From: JBLHKS01 sp047620505 | Lineage (GTDB): Bacteria; Verrucomicrobiota; Verrucomicrobiia; Verrucomicrobiales; DEV007 | Assembly (NCBI GenBank): GCA_047620505.1 | Contig: JBLHKS010000017.1 | Location: 1-58,039 of the forward strand | Direction: 5' to 3' | Length of the DNA stretch: 58,039 bases | Shown: one piece after another, positions 1 through 6,759 of the stretch | Numbering within the stretch: position 1 is the first letter of the stretch | How the letters are laid out: each line of letters begins with the position of its first letter | Position numbers and translations under genes: made by a program | The notes under the pieces: generated by a model | Seen by the model: the letters and a program-made list of their open reading frames with translations, nothing else | Database searches by the model: none | Told to the model about the DNA's origin: nothing

Positions 1-107
1 TCAGCGCAAGCATTCAGCGATCGGCTACCTCTCACCGAGCCAGTTCGAAAACTCCATCCTGACACTAAACTAAACAACAAACTGGTCCAAAAAAGCGTTG
101 CACCTCA
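1..107 (+). mobile_element. Right end of an IS3-family insertion sequence (window-edge partial)
   Basis: The window opens inside a reading frame (bases 2-73, stop TAA at 71-73) whose residues read QRKHSAIGYLSPSQFE, the typical C-terminal end of IS3-family OrfB (rve integrase core) transposases. The stretch after the stop, about 81-107, has the look of a terminal inverted repeat ending in TCA at 105-107, which matches the TG...CA ends of the family. The left part of the element is outside the window, so whether it is intact cannot be told. The host sequence resumes just upstream of the glycosyltransferase fragment. Confidence 0.75.
2..73 (+). CDS. IS3-family transposase OrfB, C-terminal end only
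   Basis: Only the last 23 codons are in the window. The HSAIGYLSP segment is the conserved end of the DDE integrase domain of IS3-group transposases, which catalyses cut-and-paste of the element through a circular intermediate. The catalytic D, D and E residues would lie to the left of the window. The gene runs rightwards and stops 34 bases before the presumed end of the IS. This is a family-level match read by eye. Confidence 0.7.
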   Translation, partial: QRKHSAIGYLSPSQFENSILTLN

Positions 108-122
108 ATTGTTCTTTGATGG

Positions 123-313
123 ATGCGCCCCAAAAAGCTCATCCTCCGCAATCACCAGTCGCCGGGCGACATCGTGATGCTGACGGCGGCGGTTCGGGAT
201 TTGCATGCGCACTATCCGGGGCAGTTCCTGACGGATGTGCGGACGCCCTGCCCGGCGTTGTGGGAGCATAATCCGTATCTGACGCCGATCGCGGATGACG
301 ATCCGGAGGCGGA
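123..313 (+). pseudogene. GT9-like (heptosyltransferase-type) glycosyltransferase, N-terminal fragment
   Basis: The frame starts at ATG 123 and reads MRPKKLILRNHQSPGDIVM, the first beta-strand and loop of GT9/ADP-heptose-type glycosyltransferases. It continues with a Rossmann-like segment up to PIADDDPEAE (about residue 64). After base 313 the frame leaves the homologous sequence, runs into inserted DNA and stops at 366-368. A second piece of the same gene resumes at 915-1019 after the toxin-antitoxin insertion. Full-length family members are roughly 300-400 residues, so this is a remnant. The IS3 end lies only about 15 bases upstream, so the native promoter is probably gone. Confidence 0.7.
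280..313 (+). repeat. 34-bp direct repeat, left copy
   Basis: Bases 280-313 recur at 916-949 with one mismatch (C at 303, T at 939). Both copies encode the same glycosyltransferase segment, TPIADDD(P/S)EAE. The repeats bracket the toxin-antitoxin module exactly, so they mark the borders of the inserted or recombined segment. Confidence 0.9.
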
Positions 314-354
314 AAAAGGATCGACCGGCGAAGATCTGGAACTATTGTTTGGGC

Positions 355-579
355 ATGAACGCTGGTGAGAAAAGAATCACGATCAACCCAAAGCAATGCG
401 GAGGGAGACCCTGTATTCGAGGGATGAGAATTCGCGTCACGGATGTTCTCGACCTTCTTGCGAGCGGGCTGGGTTTTGACCAGATTCTTGATGAGATGCC
501 TGATTTGGAACGGGAGGATATTTTTGCGGCGATTACTTACGCTAAGCAAGGTATCGATCATCCAGTCATCGCGGCATGA
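355..579 (+). CDS. DUF433-family antitoxin
   Basis: A 74-residue protein starting MNAGEKRITINPKQCGGRPC. It contains the family hallmark CGGRPCIRGMRIRV followed by the helical DVLDLLASGLGFDQILDEMPDLEREDI segment (split here for length: DVLDLLASG, then a D-L-E-rich helix). DUF433 proteins are small DNA-binding antitoxins that pair with DUF5615 PIN-like toxins, repress their own operon and neutralise the toxin. An in-frame ATG at 295 lies in the direct-repeat border and would add 20 unrelated residues, so ATG 355 is preferred. The stop overlaps the toxin start as ATGA at 576-579, showing translational coupling. The antitoxin itself looks intact. Confidence 0.85.
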   Translation: MNAGEKRITINPKQCGGRPCIRGMRIRVTDVLDLLASGLGFDQILDEMPDLEREDIFAAITYAKQGIDHPVIAA

Positions 580-904
580 TTTGGTTGGACGCCCATCTTT
601 CTCCGCGCATCGCGCGCTGGATAAGGGAAGAGCTTGGGCATGATGCCGACGCGCTCAGAGATATCGGGCTGCGAGATGCCGAAGACGAGGAGATATTTAG
701 CCGCGCCCGGGATGAAAGCGTAATCGTCCTGACGAAGGACAATGATATTGTGGATCTTGTTCGTGATCACGGTCCGCCGCCAGCGGTGATCTGACTGCGG
801 TGTGGAAATACATCGGAGATGCACTGAAGCAGATTCTTTCGAATCATTTAATCGAGGCTCTCGATTTCATCGCGAAAGGCGATGCTCTCGTCGAGATACA
901 ATAA
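576..904 (+). pseudogene. DUF5615-family PIN-like toxin, inactivated
   Basis: The frame begins MIWLDAHLSPRIARWIREEL, with an early acidic residue (D5) and the later VIVLTKDNDI segment typical of DUF5615 PIN-like ribonuclease toxins. It stops at TGA 792-794 after 72 residues, where family members continue with W-L-R-x-G-N-T. The codons after the stop read LRCGNTS. From about base 818 the missing C-terminus continues in another frame, DALKQILSNHLIEALDFIAK, ending VEIQ at TAA 902-904. So a Trp codon became TGA and there is also a frameshift at about 813-820. The full length would have been about 108 residues. A sequencing error could explain one lesion but hardly both. Confidence 0.8.
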
Positions 905-914
905 GACGGCGGAT

Positions 915-1019
915 ATGACGCCGATCGCGGATGACGATTCGGAGGCGGAGACGATCGAATGCCGGTATCCGCTGATTCATCGGGTGAATACGGAGCCGTG
1001 GCATTTCATCCACGCCCAA
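915..1019 (+). pseudogene. GT9-like glycosyltransferase, downstream fragment
   Basis: Reading from 915 gives MTPIADDDSEAETIECRYPL followed by IHRVNTEPWHFIHA. This continues the glycosyltransferase fragment at 123-313 directly after the shared repeat: ECRYPLIHRVN followed by an aromatic-H-F-I-H motif is typical of this GT9-like group. The homology fades after the FIHA motif, and nuoC begins on the other strand at 1036, so the C-terminal two thirds of the enzyme are missing. The gene was therefore truncated as well as interrupted. Confidence 0.65.
916..949 (+). repeat. 34-bp direct repeat, right copy
   Basis: Matches 280-313 at 33 of 34 positions. It lies 11 bases after the end of the decayed toxin and restores the glycosyltransferase reading frame. 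Confidence 0.9.
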
Positions 1020-1035
1020 TTAATTTTGTGGAGAC

Positions 1036-1614
1036 CTACTCGAAATCCTTCGACCGCGGCTCGCGATGCACGACCGACGCATCAGACGGCGCGGTCACGA
1101 ACGGTCCACCTTCAAGAGGCGCACGATCGGAAAACGCGACGTCTGGCATGTCGCTTTCGCGGCCGGCGAGCGGGAAATCTTTGCGGAGCGGGTAGAACGG
1201 ATAGCCTTCCCACATCAGAATCCGACGCAAATCCGGGTGATCAGTGAATTTGATCCCCATCATGTCGAAAACTTCGCGCTCATGCCAATCGGCGGTCGGC
1301 CAGAGGTCGACGACGGTCGCGATTTCGGGCTCGTCCTCATCCAGCGGAGAGCGCAGACGGAGATGCGCGCCGGAGCTGTAGGAATAAACGTGGTAGACCA
1401 CCTCGTAACGCGGCTTCGAATCATCGCCCATGTGGTCGAGGCTGCTGACGTCGACGAGGAAGTCGAAATCCAGCTCGGCTTTGGCGTAGCTCAGGATGTC
1501 CTTCGCAGCAGCTGCTGGAGCGAGGATCGTGTGCTCTTCGCGAAACTCGACGCTGCTGACGCCTTTGGATTCGTATTTCGAGACTAACGCCTGGGCGGCT
1601 TGCGCGGAATTCAT
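1036..1614 (-). CDS. nuoC: NADH-quinone oxidoreductase subunit C
   Basis: A 192-residue complex I subunit of the peripheral arm (30-kDa subunit family). It helps dock the hydrogenase-like module to the membrane and contributes to the quinone-binding region. The diagnostic stretch is ADWHEREVFDMMGIKFTDHP followed by LRRILMWEGYPFYPLRKDFP. The start ATG (1612-1614) overlaps the nuoB stop by one base, so the two genes are co-translated. A longer frame open to 2022 is antisense noise over nuoB. An AAAA stretch near residue 35 is encoded by a copy of the CAGCAGCTGCTG palindrome (1506-1517). No nuoD follows: the next sequence is the broken glycosyltransferase. Confidence 0.95.
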   Translation of the reverse strand: MNSAQAAQALVSKYESKGVSSVEFREEHTILAPAAAAKDILSYAKAELDFDFLVDVSSLDHMGDDSKPRYEVVYHVYSYSSGAHLRLRSPLDEDEPEIATVVDLWPTADWHEREVFDMMGIKFTDHPDLRRILMWEGYPFYPLRKDFPLAGRESDMPDVAFSDRAPLEGGPFVTAPSDASVVHREPRSKDFE

Positions 1615-2156
1615 TATGCGTAGTCGTTGGTGAGGTCTTCGATCAATTCGCGCTTCTGAGCCATGGTCGACTCTTCGCGACCGACCTTTTCCTGGAGCTT
1701 CATGAGGCCTTCGAGTAGCGCCTCGGGCCGCGGTGGGCAGCCGGAAATGTAGACGTCGACCGGGATGAGTTTGTCGATCCCCTGCAGCACGGCGTAGCTG
1801 CGATACATCCCGCCGCTCGATGCGCAGGCACCCATCGCGATGCACCATTTCGGCTCGGGCATCTGATCCCAGATCCGGCGGACGGCGAGGGCCATTTTGT
1901 AGGTCACGGTGCCGGCAACGATCATGACGTCGCTCTGGCGCGGCGAAAATCGCATCACCTCGGCTCCGAAACGTGAGATGTCGTAGCGCGCTGCGCCGGT
2001 GGCCATCAATTCGATCGCACAACAGGCGAGGCCCATCGGCATCGGCCAGAGCGAGTTCTTGCGCATCCAGTTAATCGCGGAGTCGACTTTGGTGAAGATG
2101 ACGTTCCCTTCAATCTTCGAGTCGTAAGCCGCAGGCGTGGTGGTAGTTTCGGCCAT
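1614..2156 (-). CDS. nuoB: NADH-quinone oxidoreductase subunit B
   Basis: A 180-residue protein carrying Fe-S cluster N2, the last electron carrier before quinone in complex I. The ligands are visible: the double cysteine in GLACCAIELM, the cysteine in MGACASSGGMY, and the one in ISGCPPRPEALLEGL. Length and motifs are complete. Upstream (about 90 bases) there is no nuoA. Instead there are an iterated palindrome copy 21 bases before the start and an inverted repeat at 2198-2217. The pair nuoB-nuoC is therefore separated from the rest of complex I in this genome, at least locally. Confidence 0.96.
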   Translation of the reverse strand: MAETTTTPAAYDSKIEGNVIFTKVDSAINWMRKNSLWPMPMGLACCAIELMATGAARYDISRFGAEVMRFSPRQSDVMIVAGTVTYKMALAVRRIWDQMPEPKWCIAMGACASSGGMYRSYAVLQGIDKLIPVDVYISGCPPRPEALLEGLMKLQEKVGREESTMAQKRELIEDLTNDYA

Positions 2157-2176
2157 TGTGCGGAACGTATGAAACC

Positions 2177-2188
2177 CAGCAGCTGCTG
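2177..2188. repeat. CAGCAGCTGCTG palindrome, intergenic copy
   Basis: Exact copy lying 20 bases upstream of the nuoB start codon. Confidence 0.9.
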
Positions 2189-2197
2189 CAAGCGGGG

Positions 2198-2217
2198 TTT
2201 GTGAAAAAATTCACAAA
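2198..2217. promoter_or_regulatory. Perfect inverted repeat upstream of nuoB
   Basis: TTTGTGAA (2198-2205) and TTCACAAA (2210-2217) form a perfect 8-bp inverted repeat with a 4-base A spacer. It sits between the end of the frameshifted gene and nuoB, both on the minus strand. The shape (TGTGA-type half sites) suggests an operator. A weak terminator for the upstream gene is the alternative, although no T-run follows. Confidence 0.45.
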
Positions 2218-2246
2218 GTCGATCCGACGTCGTCCAAACGGCGAAG

Positions 2247-2877
2247 CTACCTTTGCTTGCTCCTGTTAACTTCAATATTGAGGTTCGACAGCTCTTTCGA
2301 AGTCAGTCCCCGGCCTTTTTTAAAGACCGCATCGATCACGGCAATGACCGCATCATCCGCGCGCGAGCCCACGAAATCTCGCGGCACACTGGGGGCCTCC
2401 CATTGGCGGATGAGTGCCTTCAACATCATGCCGGGCCACGAGGGCTCCGCTTTTCGCATCCACAAATTTGAGGGTCACGTACTCAACAAGAGCCTGCGAC
2501 ATGGTATTGCCCGGCATCCCATAAGAACCGACGACCTCGTCGTCCCAGAACATTCCGATGATAATCTCAACTTCGCTGGGATCTTCCGGAATCAATTCTG
2601 GCGGCAGCTTTGGGGTCAACCGATCGACGCAGGGCACTTTCCCGAAACGCTCTTCGCCGCCATGGTCATTCGCTCTCATGCAGATCAGAACCGGCTTTCC
2701 CTGAAGCGTTCCCTCGCCGGATTTGGCATTCCTGACCTTCTCCGCGTATCCGGGGATCTCCGCTTTGAACACCCTTGGGAGCGAACCCGCGACTCCTGAA
2801 TCAAAGATCTCGTCCTTAAAATGGTAAAAGCCATAAGCGGCAGCCCCTAACACAGCCAGAACAAGCAGAGTTCTCAT
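2247..2877 (-). pseudogene. Membrane-anchored protein of unknown function, frameshifted
   Basis: The start at 2877 gives MRTLLVLAVLGAAAYGFYHF, one N-terminal membrane anchor, followed by a soluble domain of about 160 residues. The frame is sensible through LKFVDAKSGALVA and GTHPPMGG, then falls into an unnatural tail and stops at 2353. The frame starting after the C5 run (G5 on the plus strand, 2391-2395) continues as PSVPRDFVGSRADDAVIAVI and ends KQR at 2247-2249. Dropping one C restores a single protein of about 209 residues. So it is either a phase-variable homopolymer, a real inactivation, or a sequencing slip. I do not recognise the family. Confidence 0.6.
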
Positions 2878-3114
2878 TCGAAAAGTTTTTCCATTTTGGA
2901 ATGTAGTCGTCAATCCCATTCCGCGAAAAGTTGGAGCCAAATTGGTTACTCCACGGTTTCCGATTGGCCGGTGGTTAGATTTCTGATACTTTTGACCTCG
3001 TGCAGAAAAGAACCGACGAAGTGATCGTGGTGAACTCGCTGGAAACTGACAATCCTGGTTTTTCACGGAGGTTGATCTGGTTCGCTGGACGATGCTCGAT
3101 CCGAAAACAAATCC

Positions 3115-3675
3115 GTGAGTTCCCGAACAAAATCATTTCTTTGGCGAGGAGCTAAAATCATTCTGATAGGCTGGATCTGCTTCGAGATCTTCATGTGGTA
3201 CTTTGCTATTCCTCGACGTTGGGGGCCGGAGATTGGTGGAATCCTTCCGAACAAGCATCAAGTTTTCTTCCGCATGAGGAGCACAGGCGGGGAGACTGAA
3301 GACCAACTTGTCTGGAAGAAACCAAACGGATTAGTCGAACATTTCTGGGTGAATCGAACTCATGCCGGCCCTGGGCATGTGACGATCAAATTTATCGATC
3401 AAGGCTGGAAAGTCTGGGCTGAATTTGATGGAGGAGTCGGAGCAAACCTAAACCTGCGGAATGGAACGTATTTCGGGGGGATCCCTCGAGATGACCCTTT
3501 TGCTAATTTTGGAGCCGAATTTGGACTCGGCAACATTTTGGATCGTGGGCTCACCTACAGTCCCCTTCAGATTGCTGAAGCCGTGATTTTCTGGGGCGGA
3601 ATCATAGTCGGAATTTGTAGGATCTGGATCTCAGCGCGTAGTCAACGAGGGCATATTCCCAAGCTAAATCCCTGA
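3115..3675 (+). CDS. Hypothetical membrane protein
   Basis: A 186-residue protein from a GTG start at 3115. There is no in-frame ATG close by. The N-terminus has a hydrophobic helix (about residues 12-30, AKIILIGWICFEIFMWYF), the middle is a soluble, glycine- and tryptophan-rich domain, and a second helix lies near residues 153-170 (IAEAVIFWGGIIVGI). This predicts two membrane segments with an extracytoplasmic or cytoplasmic domain of about 120 residues between them. I do not recognise the family. It lies in a stretch less GC-rich than its neighbours. The 2878-3114 gap before it holds no gene I can support. Confidence 0.6.
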   Translation: MSSRTKSFLWRGAKIILIGWICFEIFMWYFAIPRRWGPEIGGILPNKHQVFFRMRSTGGETEDQLVWKKPNGLVEHFWVNRTHAGPGHVTIKFIDQGWKVWAEFDGGVGANLNLRNGTYFGGIPRDDPFANFGAEFGLGNILDRGLTYSPLQIAEAVIFWGGIIVGICRIWISARSQRGHIPKLNP

Positions 3676-3694
3676 TTTTCCGACTGGCCACAAT

Positions 3695-3706
3695 CAGCAG
3701 CTGCTG
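3695..3706. repeat. CAGCAGCTGCTG palindrome, intergenic copy
   Basis: Exact copy 26 bases upstream of the Gfo/Idh/MocA start at 3733. Confidence 0.9.
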
Positions 3707-3732
3707 CCAGGATTGACCCAACGAAAAATCCC

Positions 3733-5202
3733 ATGAACAAAACTCCTGACACCGATCAACCCCAGACTTCGAACCTCACTACGCGCCGCGACGCAATCAA
3801 GAAAACCGGCTTCGGCGTCGGTGCTCTCGCGGGCGTGGCGATTCCTCACGTTCATGCTCAGAACGATGACCCGACGATCCGAATCGGTCTGATCGGCTGC
3901 GGCGGTCGAGGCGGCGGTGCGGTGCTCAACGCGCTCAAAACTTCAACCGAGCAAGGACCGGTCCGGCTTCACGCCCTGGCCGACGTTTTCCAGGAAAAAG
4001 TCGACGAAAAGGAGCGCTCCTTCACCAACGCCGAGCAACGCCCTGACGTTGCCAACAAAGTCGACCTCGGCGATCGCAAATTCATCGGCTTCGACGCTTA
4101 CAAAAAGGCGATGGACACGCTGAGCCCGGGCGACGTCGCGATCCTGACAACGCCCTGCGCCTTCCGCTGGCCGATGTACGAATACGCGATCGAACGCGGC
4201 CTGAACGTGTTCATGGAAAAGCCGGTCTGCCCGGATGGCCCGTCTGGCGTCCGTTTGCTCGAGATGAACAAAAAGGCGAAGGCCAAAAATCTCAAAGTCG
4301 GCGTCGGTTTGATGTGCCGGCACTGCGACGCGCGCGGCGAACTTTTCAACCGCGTCCGCGATGGCCAGATGGGCGAAATTGTGATGATGCGAGGCTACCG
4401 GATGCAGACGCCGATCGCCTCGTGTTTCTCCGATCGTAACCCGGGCAACGTGAGCGATTTGATGTATCAGATTCAGCGATTCCACAGCTTCCTCTGGCTC
4501 AGCGGCGGCTCGTTCAGCGACTTTTTCATCCACAACATCGACGAGTGCTGCTGGATCAAAGATCAGTGGCCAGTCGACGCCAAAGCGATCGGCGGTCGAC
4601 ACTATCGTGGCGACAAAATCGATCAGAACTTCGATTCTTATTCGGTCGAGTACACCTTTCCGGACGGCACGAAACTCTTCATGGACGGCCGCAACGTTCC
4701 CGGCTGTCACAACGAATTCGCCAGCCTCGCCCATGGCACGAAGGGCTGCGCCGTGATCTCCGAATCCGGCCACGCTCCATCGCGAGCTCGAATTTACAAA
4801 GGCCAGGTCATCCAACGTCAGCGCCGTCGCGGCGGTCGTGAAGGCCAGGCGGCTGCCGAAGCGGAGCCAGCACATCCCGATTTGCTCTGGGCTTACCCGC
4901 AGGATCCAGCCGAGCGCAATCCATACGATCTGGAGTGGGAACACCTGATCGATGCGATCCATCGCGACGTCGAATACAACGAAGTCGACCGCGGTGTCCA
5001 AGCCAGTCTCGTTACCGCGATGGGCCGGATGGCCGCGCACACCGGGCAGGTCATCAGCTACGATCAGGTCTTGAAATGGGAGCACGAATTCAGCCCGAAA
5101 AGCGACACAATCACGCTCGATGGCGATTCGCCGATCATGCCGAACGCGGACGGCTCGTACCCGATCCCGGAGCCCGGGGTGAAGAAGGATCGCGAGTATT
5201 GA
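3733..5202 (+). CDS. Secreted Gfo/Idh/MocA-family oxidoreductase
   Basis: A 489-residue NAD(P)-dependent sugar or polyol oxidoreductase carrying a twin-arginine export signal (TRRDAIKKTGFGVGALAG, cleavage probably near HVHAQ). The Rossmann nucleotide-binding loop GLIGCGGRGGG lies near residue 54, and the catalytic-lysine motif of the family appears as FMEKPVCPDGPSG. The HNIDECCW segment lies in the C-terminal substrate domain. Tat export implies the protein folds with its cofactor before transport and works in the periplasm. Substrate is unknown. It precedes another enzyme of the same superfamily by 100 bases, and both probably act on the same glycan pathway. Confidence 0.93.
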   Translation: MNKTPDTDQPQTSNLTTRRDAIKKTGFGVGALAGVAIPHVHAQNDDPTIRIGLIGCGGRGGGAVLNALKTSTEQGPVRLHALADVFQEKVDEKERSFTNAEQRPDVANKVDLGDRKFIGFDAYKKAMDTLSPGDVAILTTPCAFRWPMYEYAIERGLNVFMEKPVCPDGPSGVRLLEMNKKAKAKNLKVGVGLMCRHCDARGELFNRVRDGQMGEIVMMRGYRMQTPIASCFSDRNPGNVSDLMYQIQRFHSFLWLSGGSFSDFFIHNIDECCWIKDQWPVDAKAIGGRHYRGDKIDQNFDSYSVEYTFPDGTKLFMDGRNVPGCHNEFASLAHGTKGCAVISESGHAPSRARIYKGQVIQRQRRRGGREGQAAAEAEPAHPDLLWAYPQDPAERNPYDLEWEHLIDAIHRDVEYNEVDRGVQASLVTAMGRMAAHTGQVISYDQVLKWEHEFSPKSDTITLDGDSPIMPNADGSYPIPEPGVKKDREY

Positions 5203-5302
5203 TCTGGTGCCGATCGGCTAGGTAGTGGTGGCTTCCAGCCGCCATTGGCCGGCGGCTGCTGGAAGACCTGGACAGGTTCGGCAAGCCCGCCAGGTTTCCG
5301 GC

Positions 5303-6700
5303 ATGAAATCCCTTTCACGTCGTTCATTCGCCCGAAACGCCACAGCAGCTGCTGGGGCCGCCGCCTTCGGATTCCAAGTCGTTCCCAGCCGCGTTTTCGG
5401 CGCAAATGAACGGCCGGCTGTCGCTGGAATCGGGTCCGGCGGCAAAGGCGTTGCAGACATCGGTGGCTCGGCCAAAGCGGGGTGCGAAATCGTCGGCCTG
5501 GTCGACGTCGTCGACATCGAACGCATGGGCGAAGTCGCCGGTCGATTCAGCGGGCTTAAGAAAACTCGCGAAGCGCATCCAGACGCGAAATTCTACACCG
5601 ACTACCACGACATGCTCGCTGATCTCGGCGACAAAGTCGACGGAGTCACCGTTTCGACGCCGGATCACCACCACTTCCACGCCTCGATCGCCGCGATGAA
5701 AGCCGGCAAAGCGGTCTACTGCCAGAAGCCGCTGACTCATGGAATCTGGGAAGCCCGGATGTTGACCGAGTTGGCCGCGAAGACCGGCGTGGCGACGCAG
5801 ATGGGAAATCAGGCGCATGCGAACGACCACCTGCGGCGTGTGTCCGAGCTGATTCGGGCAGGCATCATTGGCAAAATCAAAGAGATCCACGCCTGGACCA
5901 ATCGCCCGATCTGGCCGCAAGGTTTTGACGCGCCGCCGCCCGCCGAAGAGGCTCCGAAATGGCTCGACTGGGAGCAGTGGATCGGGCCGGCCCCGTTCGT
6001 CGAATACAGCTCGAAGATCGCCCCGTTCGCGTGGCGAGGATGGTGGGATTACGGCACTGGCGCAATGGGCGACATGGCCTGCCACATCATGAATATGCCC
6101 GTCTGGGCCGCCGAACTTGGGGCTCCGACCGCCGTCTCAGCAAAGCAGGAAGGTGCGACCGCGCTTTCGCCGCCGATCAACTCGACCGTGACTTACGAGT
6201 TCGGCAAAGAAGACGTCAAGTTCGTCTGGTACGACGGCCAGAAGGGCGCGAAGTTCGAGCGCGAAGGCTGGAAATTTCATAAGGGCGACTACAATCGGCC
6301 AGACGACAAAATCCTCGAAGGAGTCGACTACAACCGATACGAAAGCGTGATCATCGGCGAAAAAGGCAAGCTGTTCTTCGCCCGCAAGTCCGACACCTGG
6401 TTCGTTAAACCGACCAACGTCGTTGAGGGCTTCGAATGGCCGGCGCAGACCATTCCTCGGACTCGGGGTGCCTACGACGAATGGGTGGACGCGATCAAGG
6501 GCGTCATCCGGCGTGCCGAATCCGGTTTCCACTCGTCTGGCCCGTTCACGGAAACGGTTTTGATCGGCACGCTCGCACAGCGCGTCCCCGACACGCGCCT
6601 CGAATGGGATGCGGAGAAAATGGAAGTCAAAGGCAAGCCCGAGCTGAAAAAATACATCCAGCGAGAATACCGAAGCGGCTGGGAAGTTGATCTCGGTTAG
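5303..6700 (+). CDS. Secreted Gfo/Idh/MocA-family oxidoreductase
   Basis: A 465-residue paralogue of the preceding gene. I start it at ATG 5303 (MKSLSRRSFARNATAAAG) because this puts a normal Tat signal at the N-terminus. The frame is open to 5225 but the extra residues are not signal-like. Key features are GIGSGGKGVADIGG (NAD-binding loop), VSTPDHHHFH, and YCQKPLTHGIWEARML (catalytic Lys in a Q-K-P variant of the usual E-K-P), then GAMGDMACHIMN in the substrate domain. The AAAG in the Tat signal is encoded by the iterated palindrome (5343-5354). The product is probably periplasmic. Its specificity cannot be read from sequence. Confidence 0.93.
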   Translation: MKSLSRRSFARNATAAAGAAAFGFQVVPSRVFGANERPAVAGIGSGGKGVADIGGSAKAGCEIVGLVDVVDIERMGEVAGRFSGLKKTREAHPDAKFYTDYHDMLADLGDKVDGVTVSTPDHHHFHASIAAMKAGKAVYCQKPLTHGIWEARMLTELAAKTGVATQMGNQAHANDHLRRVSELIRAGIIGKIKEIHAWTNRPIWPQGFDAPPPAEEAPKWLDWEQWIGPAPFVEYSSKIAPFAWRGWWDYGTGAMGDMACHIMNMPVWAAELGAPTAVSAKQEGATALSPPINSTVTYEFGKEDVKFVWYDGQKGAKFEREGWKFHKGDYNRPDDKILEGVDYNRYESVIIGEKGKLFFARKSDTWFVKPTNVVEGFEWPAQTIPRTRGAYDEWVDAIKGVIRRAESGFHSSGPFTETVLIGTLAQRVPDTRLEWDAEKMEVKGKPELKKYIQREYRSGWEVDLG

Positions 6701-6759
6701 GGCCCGATAATTCCGCTAGCGCGTTGGGGCCGAGGACCTATAATCCCGGCCCTTAAAAA

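Noticed and set aside
1036..2022. A 328-residue frame that would extend nuoC over nuoB
   Set aside because: The upstream 135 residues are Arg-rich and unrelated to any complex I subunit, and they overlap the complete nuoB gene in another frame.
5240..5262. GCGGCTGCTGGAAG before the second Gfo/Idh gene as another palindrome copy
   Set aside because: Only half of the motif matches, so it is not counted among exact or single-mismatch copies.
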